From Rhodococcus pyridinivorans (GTDB taxonomy: Bacteria > Actinomycetota > Actinomycetes > Mycobacteriales > Mycobacteriaceae): a stretch of DNA of 64,000 bases. The stretch covers positions 2,108,001-2,172,000 of the forward strand of contig NZ_FNRX01000002.1 in the NCBI RefSeq assembly GCF_900105195.1. Direction: 5' to 3'. Position numbers and translations under genes: made by a program. Under the pieces are notes generated by a model, which saw nothing but the letters and a program-made list of their open reading frames with translations, searched no databases and was not told where the DNA came from. Below, one piece after another: positions 39,287 through 47,919 of the stretch (positions within the stretch are counted from its first letter, which is position 1; every line of letters begins with the position of its first letter).

Positions 39287-40480
39287 GTGACCGCAACGAC
39301 ACCGTCGACGCGCCGATCCCTTCCGCCGTTGGTGGAACCCGGCCCGGAGCTCGGTCGCGAGGAGGTCGCGCGGTACAGCCGTCACCTGATCATCCCGAAT
39401 GTCGGGGTCACCGGCCAGCGTCGCCTGAAGAACGCGCGGGTGCTGTGTATCGGCGCCGGCGGCCTGGGTTCGCCCGCCCTGCTGTATCTCGCGGCGGCGG
39501 GGGTCGGCACGATCGGCATCGTCGAGTTCGACGACGTGGAGACGTCCAACCTGCAGCGCCAGGTGATCCACGGCCGCTCCGACGTCGGACGGCCAAAGGC
39601 GGACAGTGCCCGCGACAGCATCCTGGCGATCAACGACGGTGTGACTGTGCGCCTGCACGAGACGCGCCTGGAGTCGAGCAATGCCGTGCAGCTGTTCGAG
39701 GAGTACGACCTCATCCTCGACGGCACCGACAACTTCGCGACCCGCTATCTCGTCAACGACGCCGCGGTCCTCGCGGGCAAGCCCTACGTGTGGGGCTCGA
39801 TCTTCCGGTTCGAGGGGCAGGTGTCGGTGTTCTGGGAGGACGCTCCGGACGGACGCGGCCTGAACTACCGAGACCTCTACCCCGAGGCCCCGCCGCCGGG
39901 GATGGTTCCCTCATGCGCCGAGGGTGGTGTGCTCGGTGTCCTGCCCGGCACGATCGGCACCGTCATGGCGACCGAGGCGATCAAGCTCATCACGGGGATC
40001 GGTGAGCCGTTGCTCGGCCGCCTCATGATCTACGACGCGCTTGCGATGTCGTTCCGGACGGTGACCCTGCGTCGCGATCCGGGACGGGTGCCGGTCACCG
40101 AACTCGTCGACTACGAGGCCTTCTGCGGGATCGTTCCCGATGCCGCCGCGTCGGCGCGATCGGCCGTCACCCCCAGCGAGTTGCGCCGGATGCTCGACGA
40201 GGGCCGCGACCTCGCGCTGATCGACGTGCGCGAACCTGTCGAATGGGAGATCGTCCGTATCGACGGTGCCCGGCTCGTGCCGAAGGACCGCATCCTCTCC
40301 GGTGAGGTCCTCGCCGACCTGCCGCAGAACACGCCGATCGTGCTGTACTGCAAGACGGGAATCCGATCGGCCGAGGCACTCGAAGTGCTTGTGCGAGCCG
40401 GATTCTCGGACGCGACACATCTGCACGGCGGGGTGATCGCGTGGGCGCAGCAGGTGGATCCCTCGCTACCGGTGTACTGA
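39287..40480 (+). CDS. moeZ: Adenylyltransferase/sulfurtransferase MoeZ
   Basis: A 397-residue fusion of an E1-like ThiF/MoeB domain (about 20-275) and a rhodanese domain (about 290-397). It adenylates and sulfurates ubiquitin-like carriers such as MoaD and CysO. Motifs are VLCIGAGGLGSPALLYL (about 50-66), DDVETSNLQRQV (about 80-91), LILDGTDNFATRY (about 143) and rhodanese loop CKTGIRS (about 355-361) with the catalytic Cys. GTG 39287 follows AGGAGA. It matches Rv3206c/moeB1. Confidence 0.95.
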   Translation: MTATTPSTRRSLPPLVEPGPELGREEVARYSRHLIIPNVGVTGQRRLKNARVLCIGAGGLGSPALLYLAAAGVGTIGIVEFDDVETSNLQRQVIHGRSDVGRPKADSARDSILAINDGVTVRLHETRLESSNAVQLFEEYDLILDGTDNFATRYLVNDAAVLAGKPYVWGSIFRFEGQVSVFWEDAPDGRGLNYRDLYPEAPPPGMVPSCAEGGVLGVLPGTIGTVMATEAIKLITGIGEPLLGRLMIYDALAMSFRTVTLRRDPGRVPVTELVDYEAFCGIVPDAAASARSAVTPSELRRMLDEGRDLALIDVREPVEWEIVRIDGARLVPKDRILSGEVLADLPQNTPIVLYCKTGIRSAEALEVLVRAGFSDATHLHGGVIAWAQQVDPSLPVY

Positions 40481-40555
40481 CGGTGACCTCGTTGTGACCT
40501 GAAACAGCGGAGTGCCTTCCCGATCCGAGCGGTGTGCGGCGGTAGGTTGAGCTGC

Positions 40556-41410
40556 GTGAGCTCACTCGAACCGCCTCAGCACGTGTGCTCCACATTCGGT
40601 CTCCGCGACGTCGAACCGGTCCCGCTCGGGCCCGACTGGGACGGCGGTTTCCGGTGTGGAGACGTGGTGCTGTCCCGAGTCGCCGATCATGCTCGCGCGG
40701 CCTGGTCCGCCAAAGTGCGGGAGACCCTGACCGTCGACGGTGTGCGGCTGGCCCGTCCGGTGCGGTCCACCGACGGTCGCTACGTGGTCTCCGGATGGCG
40801 CGCCGACACCTACATCGTCGGTACGTCCGAGCCCAGGCACGACGAAGTGGTCTCGCTGTCGCTGCGGCTGCACACCGCCACCGCGCAGCTCGAACGTCCC
40901 CGTTTCCTCATGCAGCCTCCGGTCGCACCCTGGGAGGACGTCGACGTCTTCGTCGCGGCCGACCGCGCGGCCTGGGAAACCGTGCCCCTGCGCAGCGCCC
41001 GCGCGGCGGGTGCGCCCGAGACGGTGACCCCCGACGGCCGTAAGAGTCTCGACCTGATCAACCAGCTCGCGACCTTCCGCAAGCCCGTGCACCTGCCTGA
41101 TCAGCTCGTCCACGGCGACCTGTTCGGCACGGTCCTGTTCGCCGGGCGTGCGGCGCCCGGTCTGACCGACATCACTCCCTATTGGCGCCCGGCCTCGTGG
41201 GCGGCCGCCGTCGCCGTCGTCGACGCACTGTCGTGGGGCGGTGCCGACGAAGGGCTCATCGGTCGCTGGGAGGACCTGCCGGAATGGCCGCAGATGCTGC
41301 TGCGCGCGGTCATCTTCCGTTTGGCCGTGCACGCGCTGCACCCGCGCTCGACCGAGGACGCCTTCCCGGGCCTGGCGCACACCGCCGACCTCGTGCGGTT
41401 CCTCCTGTAA
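40556..41410 (+). CDS. TIGR02569 family protein (Rv3205c-like)
   Basis: A 284-residue protein with a weak aminoglycoside-phosphotransferase-like layout: an N-terminal nucleotide-fold segment and QLVHGDLFGTVLFAG (about 181-195), where HGDL resembles the Brenner motif. The usual kinase DxD/N is not clear, so activity is uncertain. GTG 40556 is preceded by TAGGTT (-10-like, about 8 nt upstream) and no ribosome-binding site, so a leaderless transcript is likely. Same order as Rv3206c-Rv3205c. Confidence 0.8.
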   Translation: MSSLEPPQHVCSTFGLRDVEPVPLGPDWDGGFRCGDVVLSRVADHARAAWSAKVRETLTVDGVRLARPVRSTDGRYVVSGWRADTYIVGTSEPRHDEVVSLSLRLHTATAQLERPRFLMQPPVAPWEDVDVFVAADRAAWETVPLRSARAAGAPETVTPDGRKSLDLINQLATFRKPVHLPDQLVHGDLFGTVLFAGRAAPGLTDITPYWRPASWAAAVAVVDALSWGGADEGLIGRWEDLPEWPQMLLRAVIFRLAVHALHPRSTEDAFPGLAHTADLVRFLL

Positions 41411-41532
41411 CACCTCACAGGGCGGCCGGGGCCGGGGTGAGCAACTCTTGACGCGACGGTCACCGCGGGCAGCACCGTAGCAACACCCGTTTCCTACCTT
41501 GGGGATCAACACGGACCCGAGGAGGAACGGCG

Positions 41533-42987
41533 ATGACGACCTTCATCGAAAAGGAAAGTCTCAGAGACAAATTCGCGCGCAAGCACAACATCGAGCGGTG
41601 GGACGCCGAGGATGTGGAGGCGTGGGAGGCCGGCGGCAAGCAGGTCGCCAAGCGCAACCTGATCTGGTCGGTGATCGCCGAGCACGTCGGCTTCTCCGTC
41701 TGGTCGATCTGGTCGGTGATGGTGCTGTTCATGCCCACCGAGGTGTACGGCATCGACGCCGCCGGCAAGTTCTTCCTGGTCGCCGTCCCCACGCTCGTCG
41801 GCGCGATCCTCCGCATCCCCTACACCGTCGCCACCGCCCGCTTCGGTGGCCGCAACTGGACCATCTTCAGTGCCCTCGTACTGCTGATCCCCACCATCGG
41901 GGCGCTGTACCTGATGCTGAACCCGGGTCACTCCTACACGACGTTCATGCTGGTCGCGGCACTTGCCGGTGTCGGCGGCGGCAACTTCGCCTCGTCGATG
42001 ACCAACATCAACGCCTTCTACCCCCAGCGACTGAAGGGCTGGGCCCTCGGACTCAACGCCGGCGGCGGGAACATCGGTGTCCCGGCGGTCCAGCTGATCG
42101 GCCTGCTCGTCATCGCCACCGTCGGCAACACCGAGCCCTGGATCGTGTGCGCGGTCTACCTGGTCCTGTGCGCCGTCGCCGCGCTCGGCGCCGCCCTGTT
42201 CATGGACAACCTCCGTGATCAGAAGGCCGACCTGCGGGCCATGGGCGCCGCGCTGAAGTTCCGCGACTCGTGGATCATCTCCTTCCTCTACATCGGCACC
42301 TTCGGTTCGTTCATCGGCTTCAGCTTCGCCTTCGGTCAGGTCCTGCAGATCAACTTCCTCGCCGGCGGCGACACCCCCGCCCAGGCCGCACTGCACGCCG
42401 CGCAGATCGCCTTCATCGGCCCGCTCCTCGGATCCATCTCGCGCCCGCTCGGCGGAAAGCTCGCCGACCGCATCGGCGGCGGGAAGATCACCCTCTACAC
42501 CTTCGTCGCGATGGCCCTGGCCGCCGCGGTGCTCATCGTCGCCGGCACCCTCGACGACCGCACCACCGGCGCCGCGACCGGCGGTGTGCTGACCGCCATG
42601 GTGCTCGGCTTCATCGCCCTGTTCCTGCTCTCCGGGCTCGGCAACGGCTCGGTCTACAAGATGATCCCGTCCATCTTCGAGGCCCGTGCGCAGGATCTCG
42701 ACGAACTGGATCGCGACGAGAAGGCCGCCTGGTCGCGCAGCATGTCCGGTGCCCTCATCGGCTTCGCCGGTGCCATCGGCGGACTCGGCGGCGTGGGCAT
42801 CAACCTCGTCTTCCGCGCCTCCTACGGCGGCGAGGCGCAGTCCGCGACGATGGCCTTCTGGGTCTTCGCGATCTTCTACCTCGTGTGCATCGCGGTGACC
42901 TGGTTCGTCTTCCTCCGCCGCCCTCACACCACCCCCACGAGCGAGCCGTCCAGCGAGGCTCCCGCCCCGGCCCGCGTCGCAGTCTGA
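41533..42987 (+). CDS. narK: Nitrate/nitrite transporter NarK-type
   Basis: A 484-residue major facilitator with 12 hydrophobic segments. The nitrate signature is GGGNFASSMTNINAFYPQR (about 154-172), with a second GLGNGSVYKMIP (about 370). It begins the nitrite module and is 29 nt upstream of nirB. AGGAGG-like GAGGAGGAACGGCG precedes the ATG. A TTGACG at 41448-41453 could be its -35, but the matching -10 is weak. Confidence 0.93.
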   Translation: MTTFIEKESLRDKFARKHNIERWDAEDVEAWEAGGKQVAKRNLIWSVIAEHVGFSVWSIWSVMVLFMPTEVYGIDAAGKFFLVAVPTLVGAILRIPYTVATARFGGRNWTIFSALVLLIPTIGALYLMLNPGHSYTTFMLVAALAGVGGGNFASSMTNINAFYPQRLKGWALGLNAGGGNIGVPAVQLIGLLVIATVGNTEPWIVCAVYLVLCAVAALGAALFMDNLRDQKADLRAMGAALKFRDSWIISFLYIGTFGSFIGFSFAFGQVLQINFLAGGDTPAQAALHAAQIAFIGPLLGSISRPLGGKLADRIGGGKITLYTFVAMALAAAVLIVAGTLDDRTTGAATGGVLTAMVLGFIALFLLSGLGNGSVYKMIPSIFEARAQDLDELDRDEKAAWSRSMSGALIGFAGAIGGLGGVGINLVFRASYGGEAQSATMAFWVFAIFYLVCIAVTWFVFLRRPHTTPTSEPSSEAPAPARVAV

Positions 42988-43016
42988 CCGATCCCGGCAC
43001 GAAGAAAGAGAACATC

Positions 43017-45533
43017 ATGAGCCGCAAGAACGTCGTCGTCGTCGGACACGGAATGGTCGCCCACCGCTTCGTCGAAGCCCTTCGGGTCCGCGACGAGCAG
43101 AACAGCTGGTCGGTGACCGTGCTCGGCGAGGAGGCCGACGCCGCCTACGACCGCGTGGGACTGTCGTCCTACGTCGGAGCCTGGGACCGCAAGGAACTCG
43201 CCCTCGCCGGAAACGACTACGCAGCAGACGACCTCGTCGACCTGCGTGTCGGCACCCGCGCCGTGGGAATCGACCGCGCGGCCCGCACCGTCACCACCGC
43301 CGGCGGCGACGTTCTGCCCTACGACAGCCTCGTCCTCGCGACCGGCTCGTACCCCTTCGTGCCCCCCGTGCCCGGCCACGACCTGCCCGGCTGCTTCGTC
43401 TACCGCACGCTCGACGATCTCGACGGCATCCGCGCCGCCGCCGAACGCGCCAAGGCCGCCGGCCTCGCCGGCATCGTCATCGGTGGTGGCCTGCTCGGAC
43501 TCGAGGCCGCCAACGCGCTGCGCCTGCTGGGCGTGACCCCGCACGTCGTCGAGTACAACAACCGGCTCATGCCCGCCCAGGTCGACGAGGGCGGCGGCCG
43601 TGTCCTCGACCGTCTCGTCACCGACCTCGGCCTCGTCACCCACACCGGTGTGGGCACCGAGAAGATCGAGGCCGGACCTGAGGCGCTCCAGGTGACCCTG
43701 TCCGACGGCTCCGTCCTCGAGGCCGGGCTCGTGATCTTCTCCGCCGGCATCCGTCCCCAGGACGAACTCGCCCGCGAGGCCGGACTCGAACTCGGCGGCC
43801 GCGGCGGTGTGCTCACCGACCGCACCTGTCGGAGCACCTCGGACGAGGCCGTCTACGCCATCGGTGAATGCGCGGCCGTCGAGGGCACCTGCTACGGACT
43901 CGTAGCCCCCGGCTACAGCACCGCCGAGGTCGTCGCCGACCGGCTCGTCGGCGGCACCGCCGAGTTCCCCGGCGCCGACCTGTCGACGAAGCTCAAACTG
44001 CTCGGCGTGGATGTCGCGAGCTTCGGCGACGCCCACGCGACGACGCCCGGCGCCCTCGAGGTCGTGCTGTCCGACTCCGCGAAGGGCACCTACGCCAAGC
44101 TCGTCGTCTCCGACGACGCGAAGACCCTGCTCGGTGGCATCCTCGTCGGCGACGCCTCCGCCTACGGCACGCTGCGACCGCTGGTGGGCCGCGAACTGCC
44201 GGGTGATCCGGCCACGCTGATCTCCCCGGTGGGGGAGAAGCCGGGCGCCGGCGCGCTGCCCGACGACGCCGAGGTGTGCTCGTGCAACGGTGTCACCAAG
44301 GGCGCGATCTGCGGCGCGATCTCCGAGGGCGCCTGCGACATCGCGCAGATCAAGTCGTGCACGAGTGCGGGCACCACCTGCGGCGGCTGCCTCCCGAGCA
44401 TCAAGCAACTGCTCGCCCAGTCGGGTGTGCAGATGTCGAAGGCCCTGTGCGAGCACTTCGAGCAGTCGCGCGCCGAACTGTTCGAGATCGTCCAGGCCAC
44501 CGGCATCCGCACCTTCTCCGTGCTCATCGCGCAGTACGGAACCGGACACGGCTGCGACATCTGCAAGCCGGTGGTCGCCTCGATCCTCGCGTCCACCGAC
44601 TCCGACCACATCCTGCACCCGAAGCAGGCAGGTCTGCAGGACACGAACGACCACTTCCTCGCCAACATCCAGAAGAACGGCACCTACTCGGTCGTGCCGC
44701 GCATGCCCGGTGGCGAGTGCACCCCCGAGCAGCTCATCGTGATCGGTGAGGTGGCACGCGATTTCGGTCTCTACGTGAAGATGACCGGCGGTCAGCGCGT
44801 CGACCTGTTCGGTGCCCGCGTCGAACAGCTCCCGCAGATCTGGAAGCGTCTCGTCGACGCCGGCATGGAATCCGGCCAGGCGTACGGCAAGTCGCTGCGC
44901 ACCGTCAAGAGCTGTGTCGGCTCCACCTGGTGCCGCTACGGCGTGCAGGACTCGGTCGGGATGGCCGTCGCCCTCGAATTGCGTTACCGCGGACTGCGAT
45001 CGCCCCACAAGCTCAAGATGGGTGTGTCGGGTTGCGCCCGTGAATGCGCCGAGGCACGCGGCAAGGACGTCGGTGTCATCGCGACGGAGAACGGCTGGAA
45101 CCTGTACGTGTGCGGCAACGGCGGCCAGTCGCCCAAGCACGCACAGCTCCTCGCCGGTGGTCTCGACGACGAGACCCTCGTCCGCTACATCGACCGGTTC
45201 CTGATGTTCTACATCCGCACCGCCGACCGGCTCCAGCGCACCGCGCCGTGGCTCGACGCACTCGAGGGCGGTCTCGCGCACCTCGAGGAGGTCGTGTGCG
45301 ACGATGTCCTCGGCATCGCCGACGATCTCGAGGCCGCGATGGCCAAGCATGTCGAGGGCTACAAGGACGAGTGGGCCGGTGTCCTCGAGGATCCGGAGAA
45401 GCTGGCGCGGTTCGTCTCGTTCGTCAACGCGCCCGAGCAGCCCGACCCCACGGTCCGCTTCGACGACAGCGGCCCCCGCAAGGTCCCCGTACTCGTGGGT
45501 ATGCCGGGCATCGGACCCGGAACCGGGGCGTGA
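43017..45533 (+). CDS. nirB: Assimilatory nitrite reductase large subunit
   Basis: NADH-dependent sirohaem/4Fe-4S enzyme that reduces nitrite to ammonium, 838 residues. The N-terminus is a pyridine-nucleotide disulfide reductase domain (VVVVGHGMVAHRF at about 6-18; IVIGGGLLGLEAANAL at about 154). A BFD-like 2Fe-2S domain has CSCNGVTKGAIC and CTSAGTTCGGC. Sirohaem/4Fe-4S ligands are CVGSTWCRYG and GCARECAEA (about 640-680). ATG 43017 follows AAAGAGAA. nirD follows 89 nt later. Confidence 0.95.
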   Translation: MSRKNVVVVGHGMVAHRFVEALRVRDEQNSWSVTVLGEEADAAYDRVGLSSYVGAWDRKELALAGNDYAADDLVDLRVGTRAVGIDRAARTVTTAGGDVLPYDSLVLATGSYPFVPPVPGHDLPGCFVYRTLDDLDGIRAAAERAKAAGLAGIVIGGGLLGLEAANALRLLGVTPHVVEYNNRLMPAQVDEGGGRVLDRLVTDLGLVTHTGVGTEKIEAGPEALQVTLSDGSVLEAGLVIFSAGIRPQDELAREAGLELGGRGGVLTDRTCRSTSDEAVYAIGECAAVEGTCYGLVAPGYSTAEVVADRLVGGTAEFPGADLSTKLKLLGVDVASFGDAHATTPGALEVVLSDSAKGTYAKLVVSDDAKTLLGGILVGDASAYGTLRPLVGRELPGDPATLISPVGEKPGAGALPDDAEVCSCNGVTKGAICGAISEGACDIAQIKSCTSAGTTCGGCLPSIKQLLAQSGVQMSKALCEHFEQSRAELFEIVQATGIRTFSVLIAQYGTGHGCDICKPVVASILASTDSDHILHPKQAGLQDTNDHFLANIQKNGTYSVVPRMPGGECTPEQLIVIGEVARDFGLYVKMTGGQRVDLFGARVEQLPQIWKRLVDAGMESGQAYGKSLRTVKSCVGSTWCRYGVQDSVGMAVALELRYRGLRSPHKLKMGVSGCARECAEARGKDVGVIATENGWNLYVCGNGGQSPKHAQLLAGGLDDETLVRYIDRFLMFYIRTADRLQRTAPWLDALEGGLAHLEEVVCDDVLGIADDLEAAMAKHVEGYKDEWAGVLEDPEKLARFVSFVNAPEQPDPTVRFDDSGPRKVPVLVGMPGIGPGTGA

Positions 45534-45622
45534 CGACCGCTTACCCCGAGGGAACGAGCGGGTAACGCGCTCGAAACACCCGGCACCCACACTTCAGGAC
45601 AGCAGTTTCAAGGAGGACAGCG

Positions 45623-46057
45623 ATGACCGTCATCGAGACGCACACCGTAGGGGGATCGACGCGCGACAGCGTGTTCGACGGGCGACTGGAATGGACCTCG
45701 GCCTGTCCGCTCAGCCATCTCATTCCGGGCCGCGGCGTGGCCGTGCTGCTGCGCGGCGGCGAGCAGGTGGCCCTGTTCCTGCTCGACGACGGAACGCTGC
45801 GTGCAGTAAGCAACTTCGATCCGTTCGGCCGCGCCGCGGTGATGTCCCGCGGTATCGTGGGCGACCGGGGCGGAGAGCCCACCGTGGCGTCGCCGCTGCT
45901 CAAGCAGGTCTTCTCCCTCGACGACGGCCGGTACCTCGACGATCCGTCGGTGCGTCTGCCCGTCTACGAGGTGCGCGTATGGGCGGGAGTCGTCCAGATC
46001 CACAGCCTCGTCCCCCGTGACCAGCGGCACGAGGGGCCGACCGGAGAGGGTTCGTGA
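45623..46057 (+). CDS. nirD: Nitrite reductase small subunit
   Basis: A 144-residue Rieske-fold subunit lacking the cluster-binding Cys/His pairs, as is normal for NirD. Recognisable segments are VALFLLDDGTLRAVSNFDPF (about 49-68) and KQVFSLDDGRYLDDPSVRLP (about 94-113). ATG 45623 has AAGGAGGAC just upstream. The stop overlaps the GTG of the next gene. Confidence 0.93.
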   Translation: MTVIETHTVGGSTRDSVFDGRLEWTSACPLSHLIPGRGVAVLLRGGEQVALFLLDDGTLRAVSNFDPFGRAAVMSRGIVGDRGGEPTVASPLLKQVFSLDDGRYLDDPSVRLPVYEVRVWAGVVQIHSLVPRDQRHEGPTGEGS

Positions 46058-47193
46058 GCGACGACAACGTGCCGTTGCGGGGATTCACCATCGGCGTGAC
46101 GGCAGCTCGGCGTGCCGACGAGTTCGCCACGCTCCTCACCAGGCGTGGGGCCGAGGTCGTGCACGCCCCCGCCATCCGCATCATTCCGCTGTCCGACGAC
46201 GACGAGCTCGAGCGCGTCACCCGCTGCATCGTCGCGCAGCCCCCGGACATCACGATCGCCACCACGGCGATCGGATTCCGCGGGTGGATGGGTGCAGCGG
46301 AGGGCTGGGGACTCGCCGACGACCTCGCGCAGGCGCTCGGCTCGAGCCGGATCCTCGCCCGTGGCCCGAAGGTCACGGGCGCGATCCGGGCCGCCGAACT
46401 CCGCGAGGAGTGGTCTCCTTCCTCGGAATCGTCCGCCGAGGTGCTCGAACTTCTGCTGAAGGAGGGGGTCGCCGGCCGCCGCATCGCGGTGCAGTTGCAC
46501 GGCGAGCGCACCGAATGGGAGCCTGGGACCGACGTGTGCGATGCGCTGCGCGCTGCGGGCGCCGACGTCGTGCCCGTCCCGGTCTACCGATGGACGGCCC
46601 CCGAGGATCTCACCGCGCTCGACCGGATGATCGAGCAGATCGTCGAACGCGGACTCGACGCCGTGAGCTTCACCAGTGCACCGGCCGTCGCGTCGATGCT
46701 CATGCGGGCCAAGGAGACCGGCTGGCTCGAGCCGATGCTCCGGTCGCTGCGGACCGGCGTCACCGCGGTGTGCGTCGGTCCCGTCACCGCGGCACCGCTC
46801 ACCGAACTCGACGTACCCGTCAGCATGCCCACCCGATCCCGGCTGGGTTCGCTGGCCCGGCACATCGCCGAGGAACTGCCCCGGCGGGCTGTGCGCATCG
46901 AGGCCGGCGGTCACGTACTCAGTCCGCGAGGGCGCTGCGTGATCGTCGACGGCACCGTGCGGTGCCTTCCCCCTACCGGGATGGCCCTGATGCGCACACT
47001 CGTCGCGCGCGCCGGTCTCGTCGTCTCCCGCGAGGAACTCCTCGCGGCCCTGCCCGGCGGTGGCGGCGACACTCACGCCGTCGAAACCGCGGTCGCCCGG
47101 GTGCGCTCGGCTCTCGGCGCACCGGCGATCGTGCAGACCGTCGTCAAGCGCGGCTACCGCCTCGCCGTCGACCCGGAAGGAATGCATCCATGA
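46054..47193 (+). CDS. Uroporphyrinogen-III synthase/winged-helix fusion
   Basis: A 379-residue protein. Residues about 10-275 are a HemD-like uroporphyrinogen-III synthase domain (GVTAARRADEFATLLTRRGA, SFTSAPAVASML, VCVGPVTAAPL). Residues about 285-375 form an OmpR-type winged helix (RCVIVDGTVRCLPPTGMALM then ETAVARVRSALG and VVKRGYRLAV). The same fusion occurs in M. tuberculosis Rv0260c. It may cyclise hydroxymethylbilane for sirohaem or act as a tetrapyrrole/nitrite regulator. Coupled to nirD and to the next gene by 4-nt overlaps. Confidence 0.85.
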   Translation: MSDDNVPLRGFTIGVTAARRADEFATLLTRRGAEVVHAPAIRIIPLSDDDELERVTRCIVAQPPDITIATTAIGFRGWMGAAEGWGLADDLAQALGSSRILARGPKVTGAIRAAELREEWSPSSESSAEVLELLLKEGVAGRRIAVQLHGERTEWEPGTDVCDALRAAGADVVPVPVYRWTAPEDLTALDRMIEQIVERGLDAVSFTSAPAVASMLMRAKETGWLEPMLRSLRTGVTAVCVGPVTAAPLTELDVPVSMPTRSRLGSLARHIAEELPRRAVRIEAGGHVLSPRGRCVIVDGTVRCLPPTGMALMRTLVARAGLVVSREELLAALPGGGGDTHAVETAVARVRSALGAPAIVQTVVKRGYRLAVDPEGMHP

Positions 47194-47918
47194 CCGGTAC
47201 ACACGCCGACCCGGCGCTCCTGCTCGTTGCGCACGGCACCCGCAATCCGCGCGGTGTCGACATGATCGCGGCGCTCGCCGATGCCGTCTCCTCCCGCGTC
47301 GGCCCCACCCGTGTCGCCTTCGTCGACGTCCTCGGACCGTCGCCCTCGGAGGTCCTGCGCGACACCGGCCGTCCGACCGTGCTCGTCCCCGCCTTCCTCG
47401 CCTCCGGCTATCACGTGCACACCGACGTTCCGCGCGAGGTCGCGGCCGGCGGGAACGACGCGGTGACGATCACCCCCGCGCTCGGTCCCGATCCTGCTCT
47501 CGCCCGTGTCCTCGTCGAGCGGTTGCGGCAGGCCGGCTGGGTCGAGGGCGACGACGTCGTTCTCGCGGCCGCCGGCTCGTCCGACCCTCGCGCCCGCCAC
47601 GACGTCCACGTGACGGCCCGCATGGTCTCGTCGCTCGTGCAGACCCCGGTGCGCGTCGGATGGATCGCCACCGGAGAACCGCGGGTCGCGACCGTCGTGG
47701 ACGAGGTCCGCGCCGGCGGCGCACACCGGGTGTTCGTCGCGTCGTATCTTCTCGCCGACGGTCTGTTCCACCACCGCCTGGCGGAGGTCGGTGCCGACGG
47801 CGTCGCTGCGCCGATCGGTGTCGCCGAACCCGTCGTCGACCTCGTGGCCCGGCGCTACCGCTCCGCAGTCGACGCGTTGCGCCTCGCTCCCGTGGGAGCG
47901 GCTCGCCACCGCGCCTGA
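47190..47918 (+). CDS. Sirohydrochlorin chelatase-like protein (CbiX/SirB family)
   Basis: A 242-residue class II chelatase with two tandem halves. LLLVAHGTRNPRG (about 11-23) with H17 and LVPAFLASGYHVHTDVP (about 67-83) give the metal-binding histidines. The second half has LAAAGSSDPRAR and FVASYLLADGLFHHR. It probably inserts iron into sirohydrochlorin for the NirB sirohaem. It matches Rv0259c. ATG 47190 overlaps the upstream stop; one nucleotide separates its stop from the convergent moeA fusion. Confidence 0.88.
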   Translation: MTGTHADPALLLVAHGTRNPRGVDMIAALADAVSSRVGPTRVAFVDVLGPSPSEVLRDTGRPTVLVPAFLASGYHVHTDVPREVAAGGNDAVTITPALGPDPALARVLVERLRQAGWVEGDDVVLAAAGSSDPRARHDVHVTARMVSSLVQTPVRVGWIATGEPRVATVVDEVRAGGAHRVFVASYLLADGLFHHRLAEVGADGVAAPIGVAEPVVDLVARRYRSAVDALRLAPVGAARHRA

Positions 47919-47919
47919 A

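Noticed and set aside
41448..41500. GlnR box upstream of narK
   Set aside because: Only weak partial matches to GTnAC-N6-GAAAC; not enough to call.
42924..45590. 888-codon open frame antisense to nirB
   Set aside because: Shadow of a strongly biased coding sequence; no start context or domains, and the sense gene has all catalytic cysteines.
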